Source: CANMXU01 sp052030545 (lineage in GTDB: Bacteria; Pseudomonadota; Gammaproteobacteria; Enterobacterales; Alteromonadaceae). From it: DNA of 64,000 nt. Position 1 is the first letter of the stretch. Each line of letters starts with the position of its first letter. The notes beneath the pieces are model-generated. The model was not told the DNA's origin, did not search any database, and saw only the letters and a program-made list of their open reading frames with translations. Shown piece by piece: positions 1-9,159 of the stretch. The translations under genes and the position numbers were made by a program. The DNA is taken from positions 124,001-188,000 of the forward strand of contig NZ_JBPDIH010000005.1 of assembly GCF_052030545.1 (NCBI RefSeq), in the 5' to 3' direction.

Positions 1-328
1 CTAGGTTTTTATCATCAAAAACCTGATCAAACCAAATAATAACTTCTTGTGATTTAGGATCAACCCGAGAAGATGTTGCTATAGGTAACGCTAAAGATGG
101 TGCGCGAATATCAACTTGTTCACCCACAGGGCCATTCAAGTTAACGTCATCAGTAATCAAGTACTCTTGGCCTTGTTTAGGCGTTTTTAATGATGAAGGC
201 ACGGTAATTGGCTTAGCTTCTTCTAGTTTTGCATAACCAAAATCACCGGAAGCACGTTTACTATCAACACCACTACACCCTGATAATGCTAGCCCTAAAA
301 GGACTGATGTGTATATATAGCGGTTCAT
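1..328 (-). CDS. bamC: BamC outer-membrane assembly lipoprotein, N-terminal part (cut by window edge)
   Basis: The reverse strand from 328 encodes a lipoprotein that begins MNRYIYTSVLLGLALSGCSG, with lipobox L-S-G-C placing the lipidated cysteine at about residue 18. The rest of the visible part is hydrophilic and matches the start of BamC/NlpB, the accessory lipoprotein of the BAM complex that inserts beta-barrel proteins into the outer membrane. ATG at 328 is preferred over the out-of-frame ATG at 332 because an AGGAGA ribosome site lies just upstream. The gene is divergent from gcvR, as in related genomes, although dapA is not between them here. The C-terminal part lies outside the window. 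Confidence 0.8.
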   Translation of the reverse strand, partial: MNRYIYTSVLLGLALSGCSGVDSKRASGDFGYAKLEEAKPITVPSSLKTPKQGQEYLITDDVNLNGPVGEQVDIRAPSLALPIATSSRVDPKSQEVIIWFDQVFDDKNL

Positions 329-695
329 TCATTCTCCTGCAGATGTCAAACTTAACTTTATTTATCAAACAATAAATAATCCCTTCTTTGATGCATAAGA
401 AGAAAGTTAGTTCAGAATATTATTAGTTTAGGTAAAATAGTCGTTTATTACTGTTCGATGTAACGGGCATGTATAATCGTTATTCTACTCATTCAGCGAT
501 ACCGTTTTATTAGCTAATGTTACCAGCTTACGCTATTTAATCGGGCACCATGGTACTTGGCTGATTTTGCAAACACAAGCGAGCAAGCCAATAAAATGAG
601 TAAATTATAGAGATTTTGTTTTCATTTCTATCACAGGGTTATTTTTTACTGGCAAGTTACGTACAATAAGCTCTTTTTTCAATTGGGATTAATAG
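329..695. other. Intergenic region between bamC and gcvR
   Basis: This 367 bp divergent spacer holds the two facing promoter regions. I see no further gene, no strong hairpin and no copy of the NNACACA direct-repeat sites found in the island. Confidence 0.5.
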
Positions 696-1223
696 ATGTC
701 TGAATATTTGGTACTTACAGCCATGGGTGCAGATAGAACAGGAGCAGTAAGTGAACTTACTAAATTAGCCTGTTCGTGTGGTTGTAATATCTTAGACAGT
801 CGTATGGCAATATTTGGTTTAGAATTTACTTTTATTATGTTTTTAACTGGCGATGCTAAAGCCATTAATAAAATTGAATCTAAACTACCGATGCTTTCAC
901 AAAAACTCGAATTAATCACCATGATGAAACGCACATCAGGTTATAAACAACGCAATTTTACCAGCCATTATCAAGTTGAATATGCCGGTATTGATCAACC
1001 TGGCATCTTAAAATCGGTGACTGCATTTTTAGCGGCGAGAAATATCGACATTTCTTCACTTAAATCAGATATAGATCCTGATACCAACCATATGTGCGCA
1101 CAAATACAAATCGCTTTAACGAACAACGATAGCATTGAACAAATTGAATCTGACTTCTTCCAACTTTGTCAGCAAATCGACGTTCAAGGCACCATAACTA
1201 AAGTTAACTCTAATTTATTGTAA
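696..1223 (+). CDS. gcvR: Glycine cleavage system regulatory protein GcvR
   Basis: This 175-residue protein has two ACT domains in tandem, about residues 5-80 and 93-165, each with the typical D-R/Q-x-G start (GADRTGAVSEL and GIDQPGILKSV). That is the architecture and length of GcvR, which in E. coli works with GcvA to repress the glycine cleavage operon when glycine is scarce. A GGGA ribosome site precedes the ATG. It is followed by bcp after 8 bp, the same pair as in E. coli, so the two are probably co-transcribed. It belongs to the conserved backbone left of the island. Confidence 0.9.
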   Translation: MSEYLVLTAMGADRTGAVSELTKLACSCGCNILDSRMAIFGLEFTFIMFLTGDAKAINKIESKLPMLSQKLELITMMKRTSGYKQRNFTSHYQVEYAGIDQPGILKSVTAFLAARNIDISSLKSDIDPDTNHMCAQIQIALTNNDSIEQIESDFFQLCQQIDVQGTITKVNSNLL

Positions 1224-1231
1224 GGACGATT

Positions 1232-1702
1232 ATGAACACACTTACCGTCGGCGACAACGCCCCGCTTTTTACTTTACTTGATGAAAATGAACAAGCCGTA
1301 TCTTTAGCAGATACTTTAAAAGAGCAACAAGTATTAGTGTATTTTTACCCAAAAGCCATGACACCAGGCTGTACAGTGCAAGCACAAGGTCTTCGTGACA
1401 TTAAAGCGGAACTTGCTAAGCATAATACGCGTGTATTTGGTATTAGCCCTGATGAACCTAAACGTTTAGCAAAATTTTGCCAGCGTGATGAACTCAACTT
1501 TACATTGCTTTCTGACGTTGATCATAAAGTAGCTGATGATTTCGGCGTTTGGGGCTTGAAAAAGTTCATGGGCAAAGAATACGACGGCATTCACCGCTTA
1601 AGCTTTTTAATTGGCCAAGACGGTAAAATTAGCCACGTATTTAATAAGTTTAAAACCAAAACCCACCATGAAGTGGTATTAGAAGTATTAGCGCAGCAAT
1701 AA
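1232..1702 (+). CDS. bcp: Thioredoxin-dependent thiol peroxidase Bcp (PrxQ type)
   Basis: The protein has 156 residues, normal for the family. It reduces hydrogen peroxide and organic hydroperoxides in the cytoplasm. The peroxidatic cysteine is in the motif TPGCT at residue 47. The usual second cysteine five residues later is glutamine (VQAQGLRD), so this looks like a 1-Cys variant that would need an outside thiol for recycling. The last 111 bp are repeated at 52589-52699 beside perM, its usual neighbour. The 3' end of this copy may therefore have been supplied by the inserted island; the protein is intact. Confidence 0.93.
   Translation: MNTLTVGDNAPLFTLLDENEQAVSLADTLKEQQVLVYFYPKAMTPGCTVQAQGLRDIKAELAKHNTRVFGISPDEPKRLAKFCQRDELNFTLLSDVDHKVADDFGVWGLKKFMGKEYDGIHRLSFLIGQDGKISHVFNKFKTKTHHEVVLEVLAQQ
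1592..1702 (+). repeat. Left direct repeat (attL-like): 3' end of bcp
   Basis: The final 111 bp of bcp align without gaps to 52589-52699 at a constant offset of 50,997 bp, with 7 mismatches. A block from 1598 to about 1662 is identical, and five of the differences cluster in the last 30 bp. Similarity stops at the stop codon. The placement at a gene 3' end, with the gene kept intact, fits a site-specific integration junction. Confidence 0.88.
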
Positions 1703-1771
1703 TTGGCAAGGTAACAGCACAATAAGCGTGTAAGGCACTTTGTGTAACTGCCAAGTTTAATTAATAATTTT

Positions 1772-1820
1772 AAAACGGTCTTCGAATTCGATCATGAATC
1801 AATTCAAGGCCGTTTTCTAA
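1772..1820 (+). terminator. Hairpin terminator after bcp (island side)
   Basis: AAAACGGTCTT at 1772-1782 pairs with AAGGCCGTTTT at 1806-1816, with one G-T pair, and ends in T-rich sequence. It could stop gcvR-bcp transcription at the new left junction. The loop is long (23 nt), so efficiency is uncertain. Confidence 0.55.
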
Positions 1821-1844
1821 TTTATTATCAGAATTGTCCTGTTA

Positions 1845-2143
1845 TTAGTGACTTGCCGCTAAAGTAGCGCTTTTAATACAATAGCTAAATTTGGTATCTG
1901 CTAAGATTTGAGCTAAATTATTTTCAGCCCAAACCGATTTACCATCAACAACTATTTCTAGTGGGGTCATTCATTTTTGTAGTAATCCATCCATTCGTCC
2001 AGATCTTTTGGCGCTGTAGCATATCTGCATTTAATTTTTCCAAAATCGGATTTGGTAAAACTTATTCAGTATGGTTTTATAGAAATAGTCACAGATACCA
2101 TTTATTTGTGGTGACATTGCCTTTGTTTTAATGTAGCCAATTT
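1845..2143 (-). pseudogene. Remnant of an IS481-type transposase (C-terminal part)
   Basis: On the reverse strand, broken frames carry pieces of an IS481-family DDE transposase in the right order: KTKAMSPQINGIC, then DYFYKTILNKFYQ, then after a frameshift DLDEWMDYYKNE, then after a small deletion TPLEIVVDGKSVWAENNLAQ. The family pattern recalled is SPQTNGICERFHKTILNEFYQ, DLDEW-YYN-ER and TPMETL-DGK. The segment between YYKNE and TPLE is missing and stops interrupt the frame, so it is dead. It sits just inside the left island junction. Confidence 0.72.
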
Positions 2144-2251
2144 AACTTGACCGATACAATGTGCAATCAGAATACCTATAACTAAGAGACCCAATAACAA
2201 AATCGATTTAACTCATAACCCATACTTAATTTCACCAGTTAGTCAGTAGTA

Positions 2252-5200
2252 TTAGATATTAGCTTCAATTTGATCTAATATCTCTAAAGCGCCCTCAAAA
2301 TCAAATTCATTGATTTTCTTAATCAAGTTTTCTTTCGCATCGAGGTCATCAATAAGTGGAGAAAGAGAGTTTATTTCCTCAAGGGCGGCACTATCATAAT
2401 TTTCAAGTAGCGTGCGAATATCGATAAACAGTTGTTTTACTGATTTTATTTCCTGAGTTTCAGGCGTCTCATTACCAGCATTTAGTTCAGCTAATGCGGC
2501 CTTCGTTATCGCGTTGACAACAGCAGATAATTTACTAATAAATGAGTCGTACGGCTCTTCTATTGACGTTATCGTTTCAATGTTTAACTCATTGCAACGC
2601 TTCTCGAGTATTTCTGCCGCGATCGCTAACTCACTTGCACCTAAGGTCGCACTTAAGCCTTTAATAGAATGCGCCATACGCATCATTGTTTTTATATCAT
2701 TACAATTTTGAGCCTCTTTGAACTCTGAATCGAATGACTTTTGCTTTTCTGAAAAGCTTATTAATATTTTGATATATAAGTTTTTATTATTATTAGTTGA
2801 TGCTAACCCTTGCTTTGTATCAATACCTTCTATTACTGGAAAACACATTTCATTTGGCGTTTCATGATTATTGATTGAACTGATTTTTTTCTTATTTTGG
2901 GGTGTGATCCAATGAGAGAGTGTGTCAAACATTTTGCTAACAACGATAGGTTTTTGAATATGATCATTCATTCCTGCTGCAATCGCTTTTTCTTTATCGC
3001 CCACCATAGCATTTGCTGTCATAGCAATAATTGGGATTGCCTGATATGCTGCCATTTCTCGTATTAATTTTGTTGCTTCGTACCCGTCCATAACAGGCAT
3101 TTGACAATCCATTAATATACCATCGTACTTTTCTGGCTCTAGCATAGCTAAAGCAACCTTTCCATTTTCAGCAATGTCTACAGAGATACCTTTTTGTAAT
3201 AACAACTCACGTGCAAGCTCCTGATTTATTTCGTTGTCTTCTACTAATAAGAGGTGTGCGCCCGTTAACTTTTGAATGTAATGCTCATTGTTAACTTGCT
3301 GATAGTGAGCAGTTGATGAGTCATCTAATTTACCAAACGCTTGCATTATCGCTTTTTTAAGCGAGTCTGGTGAAAGAGGTTTGGTGATTACCGCATTAAT
3401 GGTATTGGGTTTAGTTTGCCTAATAGCTTCTTCATAATCATAGGCAGTTATCAATAAAATAGGACTTTCAAAACCGATTGTTCGACATAGCTCAGCCGTT
3501 TCTATTCCGTCTAACCCCTGCATTTTCCAATCAACCAATAACAGATCAAACGAGTTACCTTCTTTAATCAATGCTATGGCGGCTTCTCCACTTTTTACGC
3601 AAACTACATTGAAATTTTGCGAGCTAAGTAAACTTTTTAGTATATGACGAGCCGTTTGGTTGTCATCTACCACTAATACTTTTAAATCAGCGATATTAGC
3701 TTCTACTAAACTAAAAATAGGAGTTGGTTGCTCATTTTGGACGGCTAAATTAATGGTAAAGTGAAACGTACTGCCTTTACCGTACTCACTTTCACCCCAA
3801 ACTTTTCCGCCCATCATTTCGACCAAATTTTTACAAATACTTAGTCCTAAACCTGTACCACCGTAACGTCGAGTGGTTGAAGAGTCAGCCTGTGAAAAAG
3901 CTTTAAATAGCTTTTTCTGTTGTTCATTTGTCATTCCAATACCGGAATCAATCACTGAAAACTGTAGCTGTACTTGCTGCTCTTCAAGGCTTAATAACTT
4001 AGCCTTAAATATAATATCTCCGGATTCAGTAAACTTAACGGCATTATTCCCTAAGTTGATCAGTATTTGCCCAAGCCTCAACGGGTCGCCAAGCAAGCCC
4101 ATCGGAATATTAGGATCAATATCAAACATTAGCTCAAGCCCTTTGTCTTGGGCATTTAAGCCAACAACATTAGCAAGGTTGTTTAATACGCTATTTAATG
4201 AAAATTCAATGGTCTCAATATCAAGTTTACCTGCTTCAATTTTTGACACATCTAGAATATCGTTAATTAACCCTAAAAGAGATTCTGCTGACCACTGTAC
4301 TTTACTGATGTAATTACGCTGTTTATCATCTAAGTGAGTTTCCAAGGCTAAATGCGACATACCGATAATGGCATTCATCGGTGTTCTAATTTCATGAGAC
4401 ATATTGGCAAGAAACTCACTTTTTGCCGCATCAGCCATATGTGCTTCTTTGGTAGCAATATTAAGTTCTTCTTGCGTTTTCCTTAATTCAACAACCTGAT
4501 TAGCAAGTAGTTCATTTGCCCGTTTTCGACTACGTGACAGCTTTATAATAACAATAAATAAAATAGCGAAAGATAAAGCAATTAGCGCGACTAACCAGAG
4601 TAAATTTTGTTGATAAGTAACTGTTTCACCTAGCGAAGCTATTTCTTTACGTCGACTAGTTAACTCTACCGATAACGATTCTAATTGCTTTGTTTGTAAG
4701 TCAACATTATTCGCATTATCTGCAATTTGTTTTTGAAGGCTTTCTACTTTTGCTTGTCGGTCTTTAATTGCTGAAATACGTTTATCTAGTTCACGTTGAT
4801 TATCGATTAACTGCTGCTCACTTAACGCGAGCTTGTTTTCAATTTCTCGGCTATTTTGTTGAGCATTAACAAGCGCGGCTTCCATATTTTTAGCTTCAAT
4901 TCTTTTTTTAGCTAAATCATCGCTATAGGTTTGTAAATCAGCGGTTAACTTTTCAATTTGCACTATTTCTGTTTGCCGTAATTGCGCTAACGACATGAGC
5001 TCTTTCGAACGCGCACTAATTTCTTTTTTCTGTTTTAGCATTAACGCTTCGGTGTCACGTAATAATTGTGCAACGTCTAACTCAGTACCACCCAAAAGCA
5101 ATATGCTCTTGTCCATAGTTAACCCTTCGAAAATAATATTACTTTTGTTAATTTCAAAAGTAATTTTATCTTGTTTTTCTTGGTTAAAATTAACCATAAA

Positions 5201-5602
5201 GCTTGTTTTGTTTTGACTATATTCAGTAACTACTAAGGTATTAGACTGCCGGACTACTGCACTTAACGATACTTCTTGGTTGTAATTATATTGAGGGATA
5301 AATAATAAGTGAGCAGATTTGGCAACTTGAATTTTTTGATGATCTAAGCGGATGACTTTTACAGGTTTACCTCTAATCTGCATTTTGGGGCTAACTCGGC
5401 TAAGCTCCTTGAATTGTTCATCATTTTCGCCTACGTAACCAATGATAAACGCATCAAAACTGGCTTCATTTTCCCAAGAAAAATACTTCAAAAAGTTAAA
5501 AACATAAGCACTTTTGATTACATGTATTTCGGTAGACAATACAAAAAATGGGGAAAGTAAGAACACCACGAAAAAAACATGAAGACTTTGCTTTAATTTC
5601 AC
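2252..5602 (-). CDS. Membrane hybrid sensor kinase with periplasmic YfiR domain
   Basis: 1116 residues. In order: signal peptide (1-23), a YfiR/DUF4154-like periplasmic domain (about 25-170), a long coiled coil (about 180-325), one membrane segment (about 330-352), a HisKA domain with NMSHEIRTPMN (His near 405), an ATPase domain (N box NLGNNAVKF, G boxes DSGIGM and GGTGLGLSI), two receivers (VVDDNQ...LVDWKMQG and LVEDNE...MDCQMPVMDG) and an Hpt domain (MAHSIKGL). It should run a phosphorelay from a periplasmic signal. The GTG start has only a weak ribosome site. It is divergent from a TonB-dependent receptor gene, which suggests the two sense or import the same ligand. Confidence 0.85.
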   Translation of the reverse strand: MKLKQSLHVFFVVFLLSPFFVLSTEIHVIKSAYVFNFLKYFSWENEASFDAFIIGYVGENDEQFKELSRVSPKMQIRGKPVKVIRLDHQKIQVAKSAHLLFIPQYNYNQEVSLSAVVRQSNTLVVTEYSQNKTSFMVNFNQEKQDKITFEINKSNIIFEGLTMDKSILLLGGTELDVAQLLRDTEALMLKQKKEISARSKELMSLAQLRQTEIVQIEKLTADLQTYSDDLAKKRIEAKNMEAALVNAQQNSREIENKLALSEQQLIDNQRELDKRISAIKDRQAKVESLQKQIADNANNVDLQTKQLESLSVELTSRRKEIASLGETVTYQQNLLWLVALIALSFAILFIVIIKLSRSRKRANELLANQVVELRKTQEELNIATKEAHMADAAKSEFLANMSHEIRTPMNAIIGMSHLALETHLDDKQRNYISKVQWSAESLLGLINDILDVSKIEAGKLDIETIEFSLNSVLNNLANVVGLNAQDKGLELMFDIDPNIPMGLLGDPLRLGQILINLGNNAVKFTESGDIIFKAKLLSLEEQQVQLQFSVIDSGIGMTNEQQKKLFKAFSQADSSTTRRYGGTGLGLSICKNLVEMMGGKVWGESEYGKGSTFHFTINLAVQNEQPTPIFSLVEANIADLKVLVVDDNQTARHILKSLLSSQNFNVVCVKSGEAAIALIKEGNSFDLLLVDWKMQGLDGIETAELCRTIGFESPILLITAYDYEEAIRQTKPNTINAVITKPLSPDSLKKAIMQAFGKLDDSSTAHYQQVNNEHYIQKLTGAHLLLVEDNEINQELARELLLQKGISVDIAENGKVALAMLEPEKYDGILMDCQMPVMDGYEATKLIREMAAYQAIPIIAMTANAMVGDKEKAIAAGMNDHIQKPIVVSKMFDTLSHWITPQNKKKISSINNHETPNEMCFPVIEGIDTKQGLASTNNNKNLYIKILISFSEKQKSFDSEFKEAQNCNDIKTMMRMAHSIKGLSATLGASELAIAAEILEKRCNELNIETITSIEEPYDSFISKLSAVVNAITKAALAELNAGNETPETQEIKSVKQLFIDIRTLLENYDSAALEEINSLSPLIDDLDAKENLIKKINEFDFEGALEILDQIEANI

Positions 5603-5736
5603 TATTTGATTCTCGAAAATTTAGCTACAATAATGATTTACACTATATTACACATTCCGCCATTAAAACAACAAAGTGGCATTTATTGCTTAAATTTGAC
5701 GCAGTCTGTTAATATTCTCCAAAAGGATTGATTTTC

Positions 5737-7869
5737 ATGAGATATAAACTTCACTTTTTAGTGTTGTTCGCCCCCTTATCATTCAAAGCAGTTGCCAATG
5801 ATGATATTTACAGCCTAAATTTAGAGCAGTTATCTGAAATATCAGTTTCCAGTTCGACGAGTTTAACCACAACAACAAAAAGACTTCAGCCGGCAAAAAC
5901 AACGAGTATTGATTTTCAATTATTAAACAGCGTTGGCGCGGCAAATCAAATCGACCTACTGAATATGCTTGTGCCCGAGCTTCAAGTTGTTAGCAACAAA
6001 GGTTTGGGTCATAACCCAGCATTTAGAGGGCTTGCACCAAGCGGACCTAATGCTCACCAATATTTAATTAATGGCCGCTCAATGAATATGAACTTTTTCC
6101 TTGGTTCATGGGTAGAAGCATATAATTTAATGGGAGATATAAACTCCGTCGAAGTCATTCATGGCCCAGGTTCCGTTATCCATGGTCCAGGTGCATTATC
6201 TGGCGTAGTAAGTGTACAAACACATGACGTTATGAGTTTTCAAGGGCTAGAGTTAACGGCTAAGCATATGTTTGAAAACAAAAGCGACATTGCTGAAATA
6301 AAATTTGGCCACAAAACAGACGAGAATGCAGGCTTTTTCATTTATGCGGGTTTTGAAGATCAAGAAGGTGCCGATAGACACGACTCTCCTGTTAGGTATA
6401 GCAATAGTTTCACCGCAATAAACGGTTACGAAATTGTCGCAGGTCAAGATGCAAATATTAACTTGTCAAATTACCAAGAATCACCTGACAACGATTATAA
6501 GGTATTTGTCGACTATACAAATAACAACTTTAACGCGTGGTTTAGGTATTCTCACGAATCAGAACGCTTATACATTGACCGAACTAAATTGTCTTTAATT
6601 CAACCGGATAATGTAGTCTTGTTAGACGATATCGGCGCTGAATTTTTAATCAATAATTCGAATAGTTATATATATCGTAATTATAGTTTTGAAATCAATA
6701 ATACGTGGCAATTTAATAATGGTCTTTCACTATTAGCCCTAATAGGAGGAGACAAAATAGATTCAGATTTTGACTTCCCTCGTCCCAATGGCGGTGTTCG
6801 AGTAATTAACCATTACGAAGACGAAATAAACGCTAAATTATTATTAAATTGGCCATTAAACGACAACCACATACTTGCTGTAGGACTTGAAGCTTCAGAT
6901 CACAACTACGAGTTTAATGTTAATGGCCTTGCAGCCTCAACAGAGCCGTGGAGTGTATTTTCGTATGCTGGCCTATTTGAACACCAATGGCATATATCGA
7001 ATAAGTGGACAAGTTTCTTAGGCGGCAGATTAGATAAAGGTCGCTACAGCGAGAACTTATTCTCCCCGAGGTTGGCAGTGGTTTACGCAGCAAACAACGC
7101 TGACACATGGAAGTTTATCGCCAACCGAGCAGTGCGCTTTCCACCTGAGTTAGTAGCAAGATTAGATGCCCTTAAAGGTAGTAATACCACCAAAGAGGAA
7201 GTACTCGATTCATTAGAAATTAGCTTTGATTCAGTGTTAAACCAGAATTTATCTTACAATTTGAGTGCCTACTACCAAGAGTTAGATGCCATTGACAGCT
7301 TAGGTGGTTTGCAAGCTAACGTTGGTAAGTTTGACACTTATGGCTTCACACTTTCGACGACATACGAGCAAGATAATTTAACGTTCTTGTTTTCTCACTC
7401 TATTGTTGAACTAATTGACGCAGAGGACAAGCCCGGTATCGATCCATCGAATTTTAGCGCAGCTGGACAAGGTTACGGTAACGATCTGAATGCCTGGGCG
7501 AACCATAATACTAAAATGAATGTGATATATTCTCTCTCGGAAACATTTGCCATAAACAGTAGCTTAAATATTCTCTGGGATTATCCGGGTAGCCAAGACT
7601 TAGGTGAGTATAACAGTTTTGTAAGAGATACTCGCGCTAACCCAGCCTCTATTGTTATAGATTCAGGCTACACTGAAGCATTTGAACATAATATTGAATG
7701 GTCTATCGGTGCGGCTTACCAATGGAATAAAGCAACCGCACTAAGATTCGATGCTTATAATATTGTCAGCCTTTTTGATGATGAGCATAATCGATATCAA
7801 GATAGAAATTACGGAACCTACCGTGTAAAACCATTTTCTGTGTTACTGTCACTAACTTACAAGATATAA
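5737..7869 (+). CDS. TonB-dependent outer-membrane receptor
   Basis: About 710 residues. A short signal peptide ends near AVAND. A plug domain follows (about 30-165), with LLNMLVPELQVVSNK, FRGLAPSGPNAHQYLINGR and VEVIHGPGSVIHGPGALSGVV, then a beta-barrel ending VLLSLTYKI with the aromatic/hydrophobic C-terminal strand. Such receptors import siderophores, vitamins or oligosaccharides with TonB energy; the ligand here is not predictable. The ATG at 5737 is preferred to TTG at 5728 because AAAAGGA abuts the TTG and is well spaced for the ATG. A lone receiver gene follows after 35 bp, and the YfiR-type kinase is divergent, suggesting a sensing locus. Confidence 0.85.
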   Translation: MRYKLHFLVLFAPLSFKAVANDDIYSLNLEQLSEISVSSSTSLTTTTKRLQPAKTTSIDFQLLNSVGAANQIDLLNMLVPELQVVSNKGLGHNPAFRGLAPSGPNAHQYLINGRSMNMNFFLGSWVEAYNLMGDINSVEVIHGPGSVIHGPGALSGVVSVQTHDVMSFQGLELTAKHMFENKSDIAEIKFGHKTDENAGFFIYAGFEDQEGADRHDSPVRYSNSFTAINGYEIVAGQDANINLSNYQESPDNDYKVFVDYTNNNFNAWFRYSHESERLYIDRTKLSLIQPDNVVLLDDIGAEFLINNSNSYIYRNYSFEINNTWQFNNGLSLLALIGGDKIDSDFDFPRPNGGVRVINHYEDEINAKLLLNWPLNDNHILAVGLEASDHNYEFNVNGLAASTEPWSVFSYAGLFEHQWHISNKWTSFLGGRLDKGRYSENLFSPRLAVVYAANNADTWKFIANRAVRFPPELVARLDALKGSNTTKEEVLDSLEISFDSVLNQNLSYNLSAYYQELDAIDSLGGLQANVGKFDTYGFTLSTTYEQDNLTFLFSHSIVELIDAEDKPGIDPSNFSAAGQGYGNDLNAWANHNTKMNVIYSLSETFAINSSLNILWDYPGSQDLGEYNSFVRDTRANPASIVIDSGYTEAFEHNIEWSIGAAYQWNKATALRFDAYNIVSLFDDEHNRYQDRNYGTYRVKPFSVLLSLTYKI

Positions 7870-7904
7870 ATTTTAATATTACTATAGAAAAACAAGGGAA
7901 TTTC

Positions 7905-8273
7905 ATGGGTAAGCAAAAAATCATTGTTGTTGATGATCAGTCTGAAAACTTGCAAGTGCTGGTCGAAATTTTAAAAGCTGATTATGCTGTTATTGCTACG
8001 ACCTCTGCGCTTAAGGCTATAGATTTAGCTCAAGTAGACCCCAAGGCTTGCGCAATTTTATTAGATGTTTGTATGCCCGAAATGGACGGTTTCACTTTAT
8101 GCGAAAAATTAAAGTCTATTGAGCTGGTTAAAGACATTCCTGTTTTTTTTATCACGAGCTTAACCGCAGAAGAAGATTATAAAAAAGGATTTAGCTCAGG
8201 TGGTTATGATTTTATACAAAAGCCATTCAGCGCAACATTACTTTTAAACCGATTACAAAAAGCCATCAAATAA
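7905..8273 (+). CDS. Single-domain response regulator (CheY-like)
   Basis: 122 residues, almost all one receiver domain: acidic pocket IIVVDDQ (about 6-12), phosphoacceptor Asp in ILLDVCMPEMDG (about 53), Thr/Ser switch in FFITSLT and Lys in FIQKPF. There is no output domain, so it probably passes phosphate in a relay or acts by protein contact. An AAGGG site precedes the ATG. It follows the TonB receptor gene closely and may serve the hybrid kinase at 2252-5602. A strong hairpin follows the stop. Confidence 0.87.
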   Translation: MGKQKIIVVDDQSENLQVLVEILKADYAVIATTSALKAIDLAQVDPKACAILLDVCMPEMDGFTLCEKLKSIELVKDIPVFFITSLTAEEDYKKGFSSGGYDFIQKPFSATLLLNRLQKAIK

Positions 8274-8276
8274 AAA

Positions 8277-8297
8277 AGTGGTGCAAAGCACCACTTC
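8277..8297. terminator. Bidirectional hairpin between convergent genes
   Basis: AAGTGGTGC and GCACCACTT pair around a 3 nt loop, preceded by an A-run and followed by T-rich sequence, so it can serve both the receiver gene and the convergent gene at 8319-8780. A near-identical hairpin lies at 9962-9987 behind the paralogous gene. Confidence 0.8.
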
Positions 8298-8318
8298 TCA
8301 TTCATAACTGCCATATAG

Positions 8319-8780
8319 TTATGCCTTGTAGCTTTCTACGTTTGCTTCAATGCTCGCTTTTAAGTCTGACATTTTGGTCATATAATCAGATAATTTTACT
8401 TTCACTTGTTCTACTTTTTCAGCTTCGATTGACTGTGCTTTTTCAAGTACGCTCTCAAACTGTCCTGCGCACTTTGTCACGACATCTTTAGATTTTTCTA
8501 TCGCCTCTTTGCTCTCCATTTTGCCTAGGGTAACTTGCACTTGTAAGTTTTCTAGCTCGCTATTAATGCTATCTTTAACATCATTAGCTGTAACACCGAT
8601 ACTTTCTAAATGTTTACTTAATTCAGCGGCAGCCTTTACTGCAACTTTGCGTTTTTCTTGAATGTTATCTTCCAAGTCAGCTTTACCTAATGAAGCCTGT
8701 AATTTCAACGCTTGTACTTTCATTTGTGCGTGATCCATTGTTTCATTAATTGCAGATTTGATTGTTTCGATAGTTGTCAT
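8319..8780 (-). CDS. Small alpha-helical protein, paralogue A
   Basis: 153 residues starting MTTIETIKSAI. The upstream GTG at 8789 is rejected because AGGTGAG is correctly spaced for the ATG at 8780. The sequence is charged, cysteine-poor and predicted entirely helical with coiled-coil character, without signal peptide or membrane segment. I do not recognise a family. It is about three-quarters identical to the protein at 10009-10470. The promoter, gene and terminator hairpin are all duplicated. The NNACACA double site lies about 105 bp upstream. A structural or stress-related role is possible but not shown. Confidence 0.8.
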   Translation of the reverse strand: MTTIETIKSAINETMDHAQMKVQALKLQASLGKADLEDNIQEKRKVAVKAAAELSKHLESIGVTANDVKDSINSELENLQVQVTLGKMESKEAIEKSKDVVTKCAGQFESVLEKAQSIEAEKVEQVKVKLSDYMTKMSDLKASIEANVESYKA

Positions 8781-8856
8781 GATTCTCACCTTAGTTTTAA
8801 GTTATTTAGATAAACAAGAAGCGATAATTGTTTTGCTTCGTGATTAAGTTGAGATA

Positions 8857-8911
8857 AGAATAGCGCAGCATTAACCGTTTGAATGTGTACAAGCTAAGAG
8901 AGTTTGTGTGA
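8857..8911 (-). promoter_or_regulatory. NNACACA direct-repeat promoter of paralogue A
   Basis: On the reverse strand TCACACA and GTACACA lie 21 bp apart (plus-strand 8905-8911 and 8884-8890). A -10-like TATTCT (8857-8862) begins 22 nt after the inner box, and no good -35 is present. This is the design shared by nine island promoters, so activator dependence is inferred. Confidence 0.72.
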
Positions 8912-9159
8912 TATAAAATGACTTAAACCACAGCAGCAGGTAATGCCAATAGAGTTTTGTTGTTTCTTCAACGTTCAAGCGTGTGTTTTTTGATGGTTAT
9001 GTATTTATATCATTTGCACAGCGCCTAAGCGCAACTTAATGCTATTACGTCATAATTAGACGCAATAACATTAAAGACATCAATAACTTTAAAGCAGTGC
9101 TTCTGCCCTGTAACGATAAATAAAAGCGCAGTGTCATACTTCTGTTTTGTTATCGTACA

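Noticed and set aside
1728..1747. GTGTAA repeated near the left island edge
   Set aside because: The copies are 14 bp apart and no gene starts nearby in the expected direction.
5640..5655. Two TTACAC boxes upstream of the TonB receptor, resembling the regulon boxes
   Set aside because: They are only 10 bp apart and no -10-like hexamer lies 22 nt after the second box, so they do not fit the nine-promoter design.
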